Source: Ruegeria denitrificans (GTDB lineage: Bacteria; Pseudomonadota; Alphaproteobacteria; Rhodobacterales; Rhodobacteraceae). From it: a stretch of DNA of 64,000 bases. Every line of letters begins with the position of its first letter. Position 1 is the first letter of the stretch. The translations under genes were made by a program, and so were the position numbers. Of this stretch, positions 44,462 to 54,600 are shown one piece after another. The notes below the pieces were generated by a model that did no database searches, was not told the origin of the DNA, and saw only the letters and a list, made by a program, of their open reading frames with translations. The stretch is from positions 62,001-126,000 of the forward strand of contig NZ_CYUD01000001.1 of the NCBI RefSeq assembly GCF_001458295.1. The letters are read 5' to 3'.

Positions 44462-45886
44462 ATGACGACCTATCCAAAGCCGGCGAGTCCGGAACATTCA
44501 ATTTCTAAGAAAAACGATCTGCTGTCTGAATTGTGCGTTGAGGCAGTTTCAATCAACGATTTGCAGCACGCAAAACACAATGTTCAAAAGCAGAGCAATC
44601 GGCAGATAGCCAAGTGCCGAGCGTCGATCGGACGTTACGGCTTGAAGCGTCCGGTTTTGATTACAACAGACAACGAAATCATCGACGGTCACGCGATCGT
44701 CGAAGCGGCCCGTCAACTCGGGCTGACAGAACTCCCGTGCATTCGAGTGGCGGATCTCACCGACTTAGAAGTTCGTGGCCTGAGAATTGCCCTGAACCAG
44801 ATACAAAAAACCGGGGAGTTTGACCTGCCCAAGCTGACTCTCGAACTGGCCTACCAGCTCGAGTTCAACACGGATCTGACAGATCTCGGATTTGACCCGC
44901 CGGAACTCGATGGGCTGTTTGAGACGCTGCCTGAAGAGGGGAGCTATCCAGACCTAGCGGATCAGATCGCTTCCTCGATACACTCTGCGTCCCCAGTCAC
45001 TAAGGTCAATGATGTGTGGCGGGCTGGAAATCATCTGGTTGCATGCGCCGACATGCGGAACTGTGGTCTGTTATCTAAGCCGCTTGGCGAAAAACCAGTC
45101 GATTTGGTCTTTGCGGACCCTCCTTATAACACGAAGGTCAACGGTCACATACGCGTCGGCAACTCTGGATTTAATGAATTTGCTGAAGCGTCAGGTGAGA
45201 TGTCGATCGAAGAATTCATCCTGTTTCTGATCGCCTTTCTGAAGAGCGTGTTGTCCAGGCTGAAGCCCGGTGGCCTAATATACTGTTGCATGGACTGGCG
45301 GCATGAGTGGGAACTCCACCAGGCGATCCGGGCGACAGGTCTCGAGCTGCTGAATAAATGCATCTGGGTGAAGCCAAATGGCGGGATGGGATCGTTCTAT
45401 CGGTCCCGTTATGAAACGGTGTTTGTGCTGAAGAAGACCGGCGCATCGCACACCAACAACGTTCAATTAGGCTCATACGGTCGATATCGGACGAATGTCT
45501 GGGAATATGCTGGCGCCACCGGTGGACGGGCGGACGAAGCAGACGACTTTACGCTGCATCCGACGGTCAAGCCGGTTCGCCTCGTACAGGATGCCATCCT
45601 CGACGCGTCGGCGGTTGGTCAGATTGTTATGGATCCATTTTTGGGAAGCGGCACAACGCTTTTGGCCGCAGAACGAACCAAACGTGCCTGTATCGGGTTG
45701 GAGATCTCGCCTGCCTATGTGGATGTGGCAATCCGTCGTTGGCAAGAGCTGACTGGCAAACAGGCAACTCTTCTAAAGACCGGCCAAACCTATGCTGAGA
45801 GGGCGGCAGAACTTGCGGTCGGGACCGATGAGTGCGCCGAACCAGAAACTCTGGAAAACGATTCCGGGACGGAGGAAATATTCTGA
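44462..45886 (+). CDS. ParB-like/Srx domain fused to beta-class DNA methyltransferase, second copy
   Basis: A 474-residue paralogue of the protein at 304-1821. The ParB-like half has IIDGHAIVEAARQLG; the methyltransferase half has ADPPYNTKVNGHIRVGN, LHPTVKPVRLVQDAILD and MDPFLGSGTTLLAAE in beta-class order. AAGGAGG sits 5 bases before ATG 44462. Its stop overlaps the DUF5681 start (TGATG). The two paralogues share long blocks (for example GGMGSFYRSRYE versus PGMGSLYRSQHE) but differ throughout, so target specificity may differ too. It probably marks element or host DNA, and the ParB domain could tie methylation to a DNA site. Confidence 0.88.
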   Translation: MTTYPKPASPEHSISKKNDLLSELCVEAVSINDLQHAKHNVQKQSNRQIAKCRASIGRYGLKRPVLITTDNEIIDGHAIVEAARQLGLTELPCIRVADLTDLEVRGLRIALNQIQKTGEFDLPKLTLELAYQLEFNTDLTDLGFDPPELDGLFETLPEEGSYPDLADQIASSIHSASPVTKVNDVWRAGNHLVACADMRNCGLLSKPLGEKPVDLVFADPPYNTKVNGHIRVGNSGFNEFAEASGEMSIEEFILFLIAFLKSVLSRLKPGGLIYCCMDWRHEWELHQAIRATGLELLNKCIWVKPNGGMGSFYRSRYETVFVLKKTGASHTNNVQLGSYGRYRTNVWEYAGATGGRADEADDFTLHPTVKPVRLVQDAILDASAVGQIVMDPFLGSGTTLLAAERTKRACIGLEISPAYVDVAIRRWQELTGKQATLLKTGQTYAERAAELAVGTDECAEPETLENDSGTEEIF

Positions 45887-46308
45887 TGAGCAACAACAAG
45901 AACCGTTCCAACGTTGGGTTCGGCAACCCGCCAGATGCCCACAAGTTCAAGCCAGGTCAGAGCGGCAATCCTGGCGGGCGACCAAAGGGCTCAAAATCAT
46001 GGAAAACCGTTATTGAGGCTGAGCTCGCCACAGAAATCGGCCTGAAGGAACAGGGCGTCGAATTGAAAGTCACCAAAATGGAGGCTTTTGCTAAGCGCCT
46101 CGTGTCGGACGCACTGGCAGGAAATCCCAAGGCGTTGGGCGAATTGCTCCGGCAACTCAACAAGTACTTTGGCGATGTGACACCAGCCGAAGCAAAGGAT
46201 TTGCCCGCCAGTGAAGCAGATGTCCGCTTGCTTCTGAAATACGCAGAGAAAGCAATAAAGACCAAGGTTCAAAACGGAGGGGCCGATGACCAAGCCAACG
46301 AATTCTGA
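45886..46308 (+). CDS. DUF5681 domain protein, second copy
   Basis: A 140-residue paralogue of the protein at 1821-2249, with the DUF5681 segment PGQSGNPGGRPKGSKSW near residues 25-41. The start overlaps the methylase stop and the end overlaps the terminase start by 23 bases. The C-terminal half (KTVIEAELATEIGLKEQGVE) is helical and differs more between the copies. The probable role is DNA recognition for the terminase, by analogy with small terminase subunits. Confidence 0.82.
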   Translation: MSNNKNRSNVGFGNPPDAHKFKPGQSGNPGGRPKGSKSWKTVIEAELATEIGLKEQGVELKVTKMEAFAKRLVSDALAGNPKALGELLRQLNKYFGDVTPAEAKDLPASEADVRLLLKYAEKAIKTKVQNGGADDQANEF

Positions 46309-47725
46309 GTTCTACGCTCTTCTCCGGCTAAGCTTTTTGGCCTTCGTCGCAAAGGTTTTTGAGACCTTGCACAACGGCAAGGAGATGCACGACAACTGGC
46401 ACATCGAAGCGATTTGCCATGCGCTCGATCAAGTCCAAAATGGAACCGAAAAACGGGTCATGATCCACGTTCCGCCGCGGTGTCTGAAGTCGATCATTGT
46501 TTCCGTGGCATGGCCCGCCTTCGTGCTTGGGCATAAGCCGGGGCTGCAAATTTTTGTTGTTTCGCACAACCTTGATCTGGCGACCGGTCTTGCCAACAAA
46601 TTCCGTCAGATCGTCAATGCCGACTGGTACAAGGTCGCGTTCCCGACAATGTCTGGGGCACCGCTAAAAGACAACGAGCGGATTTTCGTTACTGACGCTG
46701 GAGGGTTCAGAGAAGCCATTTCTGTCAACGGCGCTGTTATCGGCAAAGGGCCAGATATTTGCATTATGGACGACTTACTGGACGCGTCGGAGGTGGCCAC
46801 TGAGAACGGCTGCGTAAAGGTCAACCATTGGATCGATACGTCGCTGTCGACGCGACTGAATGATCCGGCAAGCAGCGCAATGGTTCTTGTGATGCAGAGA
46901 TTGGCCATAAATGATCCGGCCGCGCACCTTCAAAAACCTGAAGGTTGGCGCTGCTTGAACCTCCCGGCAATCGCCGAAGAGGACCAAATTGTCCCCATCA
47001 GCGATGTCGAAGATTATCACTTCAAGAAAGGTGAGCTTCTTGATGCGGCGCGATTGCCAATGGATGTCCTTGACGTTCAGAGGGCTAAGCTGGGTGAGGC
47101 AAACTTCCTTGCTCAGTATCAACAACGCCCTGTTCCCGCGGGTGGCGGCGAGATCGATATCAGTCTCTTCCAGCGGTATAAGACTTTGCCAAAAGCATAT
47201 GATGTTCGATTCCTGAGTATTGACGCAGCCTCAGGCACACAGTCAGGGTCATACAGCGTCTTTCAGGTGTGGCAAGTGACGAACGGAAACGTCTATCTGG
47301 TGGACAATCAACGCGGATATTGGACCTTTCCGCAGCTGAAAAAGCGGGTGGTTGATACTCAGATCCTTTGGAAAGCTGACTTTGTCGCCATAGAGCGTGC
47401 CAGCTCTGGTCTTGCTCTTCTTGAGGTGCTTTGGGATTACTATCCTGACAATATTCGGCGTACTCTTGTTCAGGGACTTACATTTAAAGGTTTGTCGAAA
47501 GAAGACAGGGCTGCCAAAGCCATGGTCCTCGTGGAACAAGACCTGGTTCACATACCTTATGAAGCCGACTGGCTAAATGATTTTTTTGCGGAACTTGGCG
47601 CGTTTCCCGCAGGGTCAAACGATGATCAGGTTGACGCTTTCTCACACGCCATTGAGTTTTTTCGCAAGTGGCTCGTGAGCCGCTTCAACCCGGAATACAG
47701 GGGGCGAGGGCGTGTCTTGAAATAG
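46286..47725 (+). CDS. Phage-type terminase large subunit, second copy
   Basis: A 479-residue terminase. Walker A variant PPRCLKS at 63-69, Walker B CIMDDLL at 159-165, nuclease motifs SIDAASGTQSGS, FVAIERASSG and NDDQVDAFSHA. GGAGGGG precedes ATG 46286. It is much closer to the truncated copy at 6830-7735 than to the intact terminase at 2236-3648. As in the first copy, no portal, protease, capsid or tail genes follow; the next genes are DUF6508 and membrane proteins. It may allow an element to be packaged by a helper phage, or the enzyme may serve another DNA-translocating role. Confidence 0.87.
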   Translation: MTKPTNSEFYALLRLSFLAFVAKVFETLHNGKEMHDNWHIEAICHALDQVQNGTEKRVMIHVPPRCLKSIIVSVAWPAFVLGHKPGLQIFVVSHNLDLATGLANKFRQIVNADWYKVAFPTMSGAPLKDNERIFVTDAGGFREAISVNGAVIGKGPDICIMDDLLDASEVATENGCVKVNHWIDTSLSTRLNDPASSAMVLVMQRLAINDPAAHLQKPEGWRCLNLPAIAEEDQIVPISDVEDYHFKKGELLDAARLPMDVLDVQRAKLGEANFLAQYQQRPVPAGGGEIDISLFQRYKTLPKAYDVRFLSIDAASGTQSGSYSVFQVWQVTNGNVYLVDNQRGYWTFPQLKKRVVDTQILWKADFVAIERASSGLALLEVLWDYYPDNIRRTLVQGLTFKGLSKEDRAAKAMVLVEQDLVHIPYEADWLNDFFAELGAFPAGSNDDQVDAFSHAIEFFRKWLVSRFNPEYRGRGRVLK

Positions 47726-47840
47726 TGGTGATCTGTTCTTCTCGTGTGAAAACGAGTTCTGGATAAATGCCAGGCGTCAGAGGTCACGTTGACCGCTGAG
47801 CGGCAAAGGCAGCGTTTCTGAAAAGTGTAGGAGGGTGCAA

Positions 47841-48266
47841 ATGGAAATCTCGTCGGAAGATCGTGAAAGGTTGCAGGCTCTGGCTGCATTTCTTCCAATT
47901 GTTGAGGCTGCAAATTTTACAGCCGGAGAAATGGTGGTCCCTCCTAACACGCCCAGCGGTGTCACGCGATTTCCATACGCCGCTCCCAGCGATCCGGTTA
48001 GTCAGTTTTTCGAGATGGTGTATGAGAAGAATTGGGTAGCGTCCTTCGACTGGACGGAGTGGAGCAGCTCGCAAGAAGCCAAGGAGCTGTTCGCGGAAGA
48101 TGGGCTCGCCCTTTCCAAAGCAAACACCGAGCAGTTGAGCAGAATGCTGACAACTTGCGTTCGTCGTGAAAAGTTCGCTGAAGGTTCGTTAATTGCCGAT
48201 TTCGAGTCTGGTCTGATGGTACGGATAATACGACGCGCAGATCAATTGCTGCATGAGGCAGATTAA
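47841..48266 (+). CDS. DUF6508 domain protein
   Basis: A 141-residue soluble protein with the DUF6508 pattern: LQALAAFLPIVEAANFTAG, SQFFEMVYEKNWVASFDWTEW and MLTTCVRREKFAEGSLIADF. ATG 47841 follows GGAGGG by about 7 bases; a GTG at 47835 is possible. The domain has no known function that I can state. It lies 115 bases after the terminase on the same strand and is probably cargo of the mobile module. Confidence 0.7.
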   Translation: MEISSEDRERLQALAAFLPIVEAANFTAGEMVVPPNTPSGVTRFPYAAPSDPVSQFFEMVYEKNWVASFDWTEWSSSQEAKELFAEDGLALSKANTEQLSRMLTTCVRREKFAEGSLIADFESGLMVRIIRRADQLLHEAD

Positions 48267-48540
48267 AGGCAGTTGGGCGATCTACTCGTTCCCTTTTTAG
48301 GAACCGGTGAACACACTTCAAATGGCGGCTTGGAGCACAAAGACGCCATTTGATCCGATTAAAACCGCGGCCGAATTGAGCGGTCGCGGGATCCAAACAT
48401 GGCAAGATGGATTTCTGAACTTTTCGGCTGCCGTATTCGCGCAGCGGTAATATGACAGGTTTTGTCACCCACGAAACTTATTCTGGAATCGCTAACGAAC
48501 AGCACCGGTTGTTTCGCAAGTACAGCGGCGGTGTTTTTGC

Positions 48541-49884
48541 GTGCGAACATTGCGAGTGGGAATTGGTAAATTGAACAGTGAAAGTAGAAAGATTATTGCC
48601 GTTGCGTTTGGTGCAGAGTTCCTCATCATCAGTGCTGGTTTGTCGTTGGCCGCAGCCATCGGCTTGCAGTCCTTCGGTGAGCATCAAGACCTTACTCTTG
48701 CGATGTCGGCCGCAGCATTTCCGCTGATCCTCGCTTGCCTGGAATTCTTCAAGATACCGGCAGGCTATGCCCTCTACAGGTCGCGCTGGATCATGAAACC
48801 CTTTGCCCTTCTATTGCTCCTCGGTGGCATAGTTGCCACCTTTGAGACTGTAACGATGGCAGGATCGACATGGTTTCGCTCGGTACAGCATGATGTCCAG
48901 CTGGCACAGACCGAACTGGAAGCGTTGCGGCAGCGCAGGGAAGGACTTGCAACGGACGTGTCATTTGAGGCGCAACAGGCTGTGATCGCAGCCCTGCAAG
49001 CACAGCTGGACAATCTGACAACCTCCCCTGCAAGCAAGGACCTGAACGCCAAGCTCGTTCAAGCCAAGGCAGATCGCGCGGCGCTTCTGCAAAGGGCGTC
49101 CGAGATGCGCGACAAGTTTGGTTCAGAATGGGATGCTCAAACAGCCGACAATGAGCGTCGGGCGGCCAGCGATAATCCAGTAATTCGTAGTCAGGGAGAA
49201 GCCTCCCAGAGATCTTTGCCGACACGCGCGAACTACATTGCTAGTGAAATGACACGCTGGCAGGCAGGCGAGGGCAGTCTGATCGAGGCTGAGGTCAAAC
49301 GGATCACTGCTCTGATTGCAGATGCCGAAGCAGAGCAGGCTATCCTGGTTATATCGGAAGACCCCGGACCGGAAATCGCGATTGTGCAGGAACAGCTTGC
49401 CCGGGCGAACGACGCCCTCCTGCAGGCTCAGAATGCCGCCGCGCAGGCTGTGGTGGACAAACTTACTCTGGGGGTCGAGATAGAGAAGGCGCGCCTGCAC
49501 GTGGCTGAAAAAGCAGGAGCTTCGATCATCTATGACATTGCTGCAAAATGGTACGCCACGCCGATTGGCGAGGTCACCGAGAAACAAGCCAACGTGGTAA
49601 CCAAGTGGATCGTTGGAGGTGTGGCGACCGCTGCAGCGCTGTCTACCGGTATGGCTGCTTTTGTTGCCGCGCATATCGGGTCTTCGCCTCCGGCCTTGTC
49701 CATTGGACAGGCCTTACGGCGGTACGTTCTGCGCCGACGCTGGCGGCGGAAAAAAACGGTAGAGAAGATCGTCTACAAAGACCGGGTCGTCCACAAATAC
49801 CTGCCAATAACCGGGGGTCTGACCGACCTCAAGGATCGGTCGATCAGGGAGGAATTGAAACTGAGGAGCGTCAATGATGGATAA
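48541..49884 (+). CDS. Uncharacterised membrane protein with long coiled coil
   Basis: Up to 447 residues. Three hydrophobic helices lie at about 18-42, 50-68 and 82-108. A long Gln/Glu/Ala/Arg-rich stretch (about 115-330) then predicts coiled coil, followed by another hydrophobic helix near 362-385. The C-terminus is strongly basic (RRRWRRKKTVEKIVYKDRVV). I do not recognise the family; the topology resembles phage or plasmid envelope proteins. The start is uncertain (GTG 48541, GTG 48556 or TTG 48571). It overlaps the next gene by 11 bases, so the two probably form a complex. Confidence 0.6.
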   Translation: MRTLRVGIGKLNSESRKIIAVAFGAEFLIISAGLSLAAAIGLQSFGEHQDLTLAMSAAAFPLILACLEFFKIPAGYALYRSRWIMKPFALLLLLGGIVATFETVTMAGSTWFRSVQHDVQLAQTELEALRQRREGLATDVSFEAQQAVIAALQAQLDNLTTSPASKDLNAKLVQAKADRAALLQRASEMRDKFGSEWDAQTADNERRAASDNPVIRSQGEASQRSLPTRANYIASEMTRWQAGEGSLIEAEVKRITALIADAEAEQAILVISEDPGPEIAIVQEQLARANDALLQAQNAAAQAVVDKLTLGVEIEKARLHVAEKAGASIIYDIAAKWYATPIGEVTEKQANVVTKWIVGGVATAAALSTGMAAFVAAHIGSSPPALSIGQALRRYVLRRRWRRKKTVEKIVYKDRVVHKYLPITGGLTDLKDRSIREELKLRSVNDG

Positions 49885-50482
49885 GGTTGAGCACGATTTC
49901 AGCGCCATCGAACAAGCGTTGGCCCAAAATGAGGCGCCGATGCGGATGCGCGAGCGGATCGGTAAAGGTGCTATGGCCGGGTTGGTTATTCTTGCTGCCG
50001 GTGTTGCAGTAACAGTTGCGGCGCTTGGCATAGGCAAGGGGATCTTCTGGGCAAAGGAAGAAAAGATCATCGAGGTCGAAAAGACTGTTGAAGTTCCGGT
50101 GGAGAAAATCGTTGAAGTCGAAAAGATCGTCGAGGTGCCCATGTCCGCGCCGTCGCTGCCGCAGGCCCCGCCCCAAACGAATGCGAAGATTGTACGAAAT
50201 TACACAATTTTTCAGAACGTCGATGTTCCTGTTGTTGCAGGGAAGTACAACGACGACTGGTTTGTAACGGCCGGGCATAATTACAAAACCAGCCAGCAGC
50301 GCATTTATGATGAAGCATACTGCTACGCGATGTCATTTATCGATGGTGTCTATGTTCGTGTAAACCTGTCGACGAAGTCGAATGCGGGCATTGTCACCAA
50401 CGAAGTTGATTTAGGAGCTGAGAAGATGGGTGTGAACATAGCTGACCTGCGCCAGATGCGTGGCCTGTGCCCTTATCTTTAA
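49874..50482 (+). CDS. Uncharacterised membrane protein with EKxVEVP repeats
   Basis: A 202-residue protein. One hydrophobic helix (MAGLVILAAGVAVTVAALGI, about 34-55) is followed by repeated segments EVEKTVEVPVEKIVEVEKI that form a short extended stalk. Next come a Pro-rich linker and a globular C-terminal part with two Cys (AYCYAMSF and RGLCPYL). AGGAG lies 5-8 bases before the two ATGs at 49874 and 49877. The same KIV/VEK repeat style appears at the end of the preceding protein, hinting at a shared partner. Family unknown. Confidence 0.6.
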   Translation: MMDKVEHDFSAIEQALAQNEAPMRMRERIGKGAMAGLVILAAGVAVTVAALGIGKGIFWAKEEKIIEVEKTVEVPVEKIVEVEKIVEVPMSAPSLPQAPPQTNAKIVRNYTIFQNVDVPVVAGKYNDDWFVTAGHNYKTSQQRIYDEAYCYAMSFIDGVYVRVNLSTKSNAGIVTNEVDLGAEKMGVNIADLRQMRGLCPYL

Positions 50483-50493
50483 GGAGTATATTG

Positions 50494-50934
50494 TTGAAAC
50501 CGTTTTTGATTGCATTTGCTTTGCTAATGGGAAGAGCGACGAACGCTATGGCTGGTGAGCAACCCGACGTGGTCGGCGCAGCTCAAATCCGCGACGTCGA
50601 TACGGTCGTTGTATCCGGCGTACCGATCCGCTTGAACGGTGTCGACGGCCCGGAGCTCGGCACAGCAGCTGGGCGAGACGCGCGACGCTGGATGGTAAAT
50701 CATCTGCGCAATAGAACCGTTGCCTGCTTCCTTACCGGAGCAAAAACATACGACCGCCATGTCGGTTCATGCTTTATTCAAGAGAACGGAACAAAGCGTT
50801 GGATTGATATCGGGGCTTCAGCAATATCAGCGGGCCACGCCCTCGATTGCCGTCGTTACTCTGGCGGAAAATACGCTGACCTCGAAACACCTGCAGCAAA
50901 GTCAAGGATCAAGCGAGCCGACTATTGTAGGTAA
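50494..50934 (+). CDS. Secreted SNase-like (thermonuclease family) protein
   Basis: A 146-residue protein with an N-terminal signal peptide (LIAFALLMGRATNAMA) and an SNase-like OB-fold. The pattern RDVDTVVVSGVPIRLNGVDG supplies the first Asp and an Arg, GPEL the Glu, and KTYDRHVGSC the second Arg of the family active site. The start is a TTG at 50494 with AAGGAG 7 bases before; TTG 50491 is equally in frame. It begins just after the previous gene's stop, so the three genes form one operon. It would cleave DNA or RNA in the periplasm. Confidence 0.7.
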   Translation: MKPFLIAFALLMGRATNAMAGEQPDVVGAAQIRDVDTVVVSGVPIRLNGVDGPELGTAAGRDARRWMVNHLRNRTVACFLTGAKTYDRHVGSCFIQENGTKRWIDIGASAISAGHALDCRRYSGGKYADLETPAAKSRIKRADYCR

Positions 50935-51178
50935 ACACCGGCTTGCTCTGCGGTTGAGCCAGTTCGCAGAAGCTTTTTGTGAGAGCCTGCAAATCAAATT
51001 GCCTTTTAACTTTATTTTCTTGGATCTAGCGCTGCCGATAACGGTAAGTTGTTTGGTCGAAACCTAGTCCAGAGAACCCTCTTACATGGACAAGCGGTGG
51101 AGCTTGCGATGCCGGCATCTAACATTCGTCCGCATTTGATAGCCTCTTTTGAGAAAGTCGATCCTTTCAAAAAAAATA
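50935..51178. other. Convergent intergenic region
   Basis: It lies between the plus-strand SNase-like gene and the leftward 114-residue gene. No gene or clear terminator was seen. Confidence 0.35.
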
Positions 51179-51523
51179 CTACCCGACCTTCCCTTCTTCG
51201 ACCGACCCAGTCTCCGGTATTCCTAGTGCTTCAGCGATTTCTGAACCGACCTCGTATTCCTGCAAGCTTCCTGGAGCAAAGGGTAGGAACCGTACGGTTC
51301 CATTTGGAATTGGCTTGCATCGGACAGACATGCCTTCTTTCAGTGTAGCTTCGATCACCTCTAGAGGGTCCTCCGTTCTGATGACTTGACCACCATACCG
51401 GTTCTCGTTTTTCGGTCTGAACATGTAGCCTGGATTCTTGCTGCCACCATTCTTGGCAAGCCGGTAGAGATTACCATCGGCGTGGCGGAAGACCACACGG
51501 CGGGTTCTTGTAAGATTTGTCAA
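51179..51523 (-). CDS. Small uncharacterised protein downstream of the sacsin-like gene
   Basis: A 114-residue soluble protein of no family I recognise. It is rich in Arg, Lys and Gly in the first half (RTRRVVFRHADGNLYRLAK) and acidic at the C-terminus. The start is a TTG at 51523 with a perfect AGGAGG 7 bases upstream, which is what supports it as a gene. It lies 145 bases after the large sacsin-like gene on the same strand and may be an extra member of that operon or a separate small gene. Confidence 0.55.
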   Translation of the reverse strand: MTNLTRTRRVVFRHADGNLYRLAKNGGSKNPGYMFRPKNENRYGGQVIRTEDPLEVIEATLKEGMSVRCKPIPNGTVRFLPFAPGSLQEYEVGSEIAEALGIPETGSVEEGKVG

Positions 51524-51668
51524 AACTCGTCCTCCTAAATTATTGTATTCAGTTAGCGCACCCAAAACCACGGCAATTCTCCGAACTTAGCAACCGACGA
51601 ACTCACATCAAGAAGTTTAAAAACCATTTTTCGATCATGATGTTACGTTGTTCATCTCGCTCCAAATG

Positions 51669-54600
51669 TTAGCGGCGCTCAAACCGCAGACGAAGCGAAC
51701 CGCGTCCCGCGACAGAAAACTGCGCCTGAGTTTCTTTGTCCATCGGGTTGGGAAGTTCTAAAACACACCATTTCTCCGGCGAAAAGACATAAGGAACATA
51801 GAGAATGCGATATCGTCTGCGACCAGTGCGAGAGGCCGAGCTAGCGACGCGAAGCTCGTTCGAGGTCAGTTCAAATTCACATCCATCCTCCAAGGTGGAC
51901 TTGACCTCAAACATCCAGTCGATCTTTGGAGTCTGCACAAGAAAGTCGTAGCCGGCTGAGTCGTCACCTTCGCTACCACCAAAGAAATTCATTCTATTCT
52001 CTGAGACCCACGAGCTCTCGTCGACGGCATCGGGAAGTCGTCTTTTAAGGTACTGATAGGCTAACCATTCACTCGTGATGCCCATTGCGATCTTCTGCGT
52101 TTCTGTTAGCCGCCTTGCTCGCTGTGCCTTTTTGCCACTTTCTACGTTACCGCTGCCAGAACCTGATTCCGATAATCCGTCAAGCTTTACCAGCCTAGTT
52201 CGCTGACGGCTCCGTTTGAACCAGCCATCGTCGAGCGCGATAGTGGCCTCGGCAATGCTTTGCATAGCTGTGGCAAAAGAAGGGTCGCCTGGATCAAGAT
52301 TACGTCCGGCAAATTGGATGATCCGCTTGCTGCGATCACGCTCCTGCTGCTCTATAGCCTTCCGCTCCTGTTCCTTGCGTACTGAACTTTCGTCAAGCCC
52401 TAGGCTTTCCGGATCAATGCTTGCAGGCATTTCCTCGGGCCATATGCCGACGCGCTTGCATAGAGCTGCAACTCGGTCCGCGTCGACCACATCGAAGTCA
52501 AGCAAGCCCGCATTCTCCACAAAGCGCACGACGTCCTGCGCCTCTTCTCGTTCCCAGATGTCTGGAAGGTCAGCATGGTTCTTGCGACACCACACTCCTA
52601 TTATGGGTTTGGCTTCGTTTGCAAAGGCGCGAACCACTTTGCGGTTCTCACTAATCATCTTATCAAAAGACGGAAGTTCATCTTCCGGTAATTCCCCAAA
52701 CGTCTCTGCAAAAGAAGCCTCCACATGCTCGACGACCATCTGTCGGTCTAGCGTTTCGAAATCGAGGACCCAAGCTGGTTCAAACGGGATGAAGTTTAGC
52801 TCGCGCCTTGAAAGGTAGGTCGAAAGGTCCTTTCCGAGCCGATAATCCTGAAGATGTAGCAGCCGCAATCGGTCCCTTAATTCGGGCGACATCTCGCGCA
52901 AATACGCTTCGAACATGGCCCGCAATTCCGCTTCGCTTGATAGAGTCTCCTCGCCGATCGACTGGAGCACTCGGTTGAACCGTCCGTAGTGAAGGTCCAG
53001 CTCTGTCGCAATCGAACGACGATCAGGACTAGTCTCACAAGCAGCGAGCAGATCGCCGGCAGCTGGAGAGCTTGTTGAAAGATGCGTCTCAAGCCAATTC
53101 CGAATACTAAATTCAGCTCCTTGTTCCATGGCGGCATCAGCAAGGCCCCGAGCCAGATCGACATTCTCATAATATGCGACGATTGGAACGATCTGGTGTA
53201 GGACGTGCGCCAGGTCGGTCCGCATCCCTGCGCGCATGTCTTCGACAATTCTAACGTCACATCTAAGCGCAGAGGCAAGCTCGGTTTCGGTCGGTCGCTC
53301 GAGAGAACCAAAAGGGCGTCCTTGAGCCAACCGTAGAATGGCTATCTCAAGTGATCGCAGTCGAGCATGGATGAGTTTGGAAAGCTCGGCTGCAATGATT
53401 TCTGCAAGTCGCGGCCAGTCAATTGGGATATCTTCCGTCAGTATAAGCGTCGGTTTGGCATCATCTTGATAGGCGTACCACTGCATGCGACCGCCGCTCG
53501 CCACGTCCTGACCAGCTACGGTCAGCGAAATTGAATTGCATCTACGAATCCTGATCAACCGAAGTCTCTTGTCGAGATTCGTGGCGAGGATACCTCTCTC
53601 AAGGTTCTCACCAATCACTTCGTTGGCAATGACTGCAACTTCAGGAAGCCAGTCTAGGCCTAAAGAAACTAGGTACTCGTCATCAGACGACGGCACGAAA
53701 ACTGAACCATCCACCAGCAATCGGACTGAGGCATGGTCCAGTTGCTTCGCTGAGTAGGCCTCGACATGTCCAAAACTTTCTTCGATGACCCCAAGGTCCA
53801 CTTCGCCCAGCTCGAGTACCGACACGCCAGATGCGGAGAGCGCCCGCGCCTCAAAGTTCTGCGCGTTTTCCACGAGGACTACCGTAGTCTGTGCACTTTC
53901 TTCAACTTCGATCCTTGTCAATTTCCCAGAACGATACACGGCAAGAGGGAGGTTAGACGGTAACTCGATTTTGTTTTCGGCGATTTCTTTCCAGGCTTGA
54001 CTGTATTCGCGACGAAACTTTCCAATATCCCCAGACCGTAGATCCGCGACGCCGTTTGCCAAAGCAATAAGGCGTTGAGTTGCAGTGTCCGTACTGGTCC
54101 AATCGAGAAGCCCAAGCCTATCACTGAACACGATCTCAGCGAGCTCGTCTCGGTCCAAGAGCACTCTCGCGTCCTCTGAGAGACGAGGCATGAAAGCCGG
54201 AACACCTGATCTTTTGGATTTCGATGCCCAGCATTGGTTTGGCAAAAGAAAGACACGCTCACCGCGCAGGTCTGCATTCAGCCACTCCTCGGACTGCAGG
54301 AAGGCACCTAACGGTGTGACAACGCGGCGTTCATTCCAATCGCGTTCCAAACGATCATAGCGGCCAATCCTTGCGTAAAAGAAATTGTCGAAGTGACAAG
54401 AGATATGGTGGACAAGCAATTCATAAAACGCCTCCCGCAAATGGTCTGGAAATTCATCGTATTCAATCTGGCCTGGCAGCCGCCAAAACTCGCCACTTAG
54501 TGTGTAATCGGGCGTGTTTGGATGGCTAAAGTAGGTTTGTTGCGCGAGCCTTGTCCACTTTCCTGTTAGGCCCCGGCTTGCATCTCCAGTTTGCAAAAGC

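Noticed and set aside
41544..50934. Complete prophage
   Set aside because: Terminases and a recombinase are present, but no portal, capsid, head-tail, tail or lysis gene was recognised.
52216..52818. 200-residue frame opposite the sacsin-like gene
   Set aside because: Ser/Arg-rich antisense shadow of a well-supported gene.
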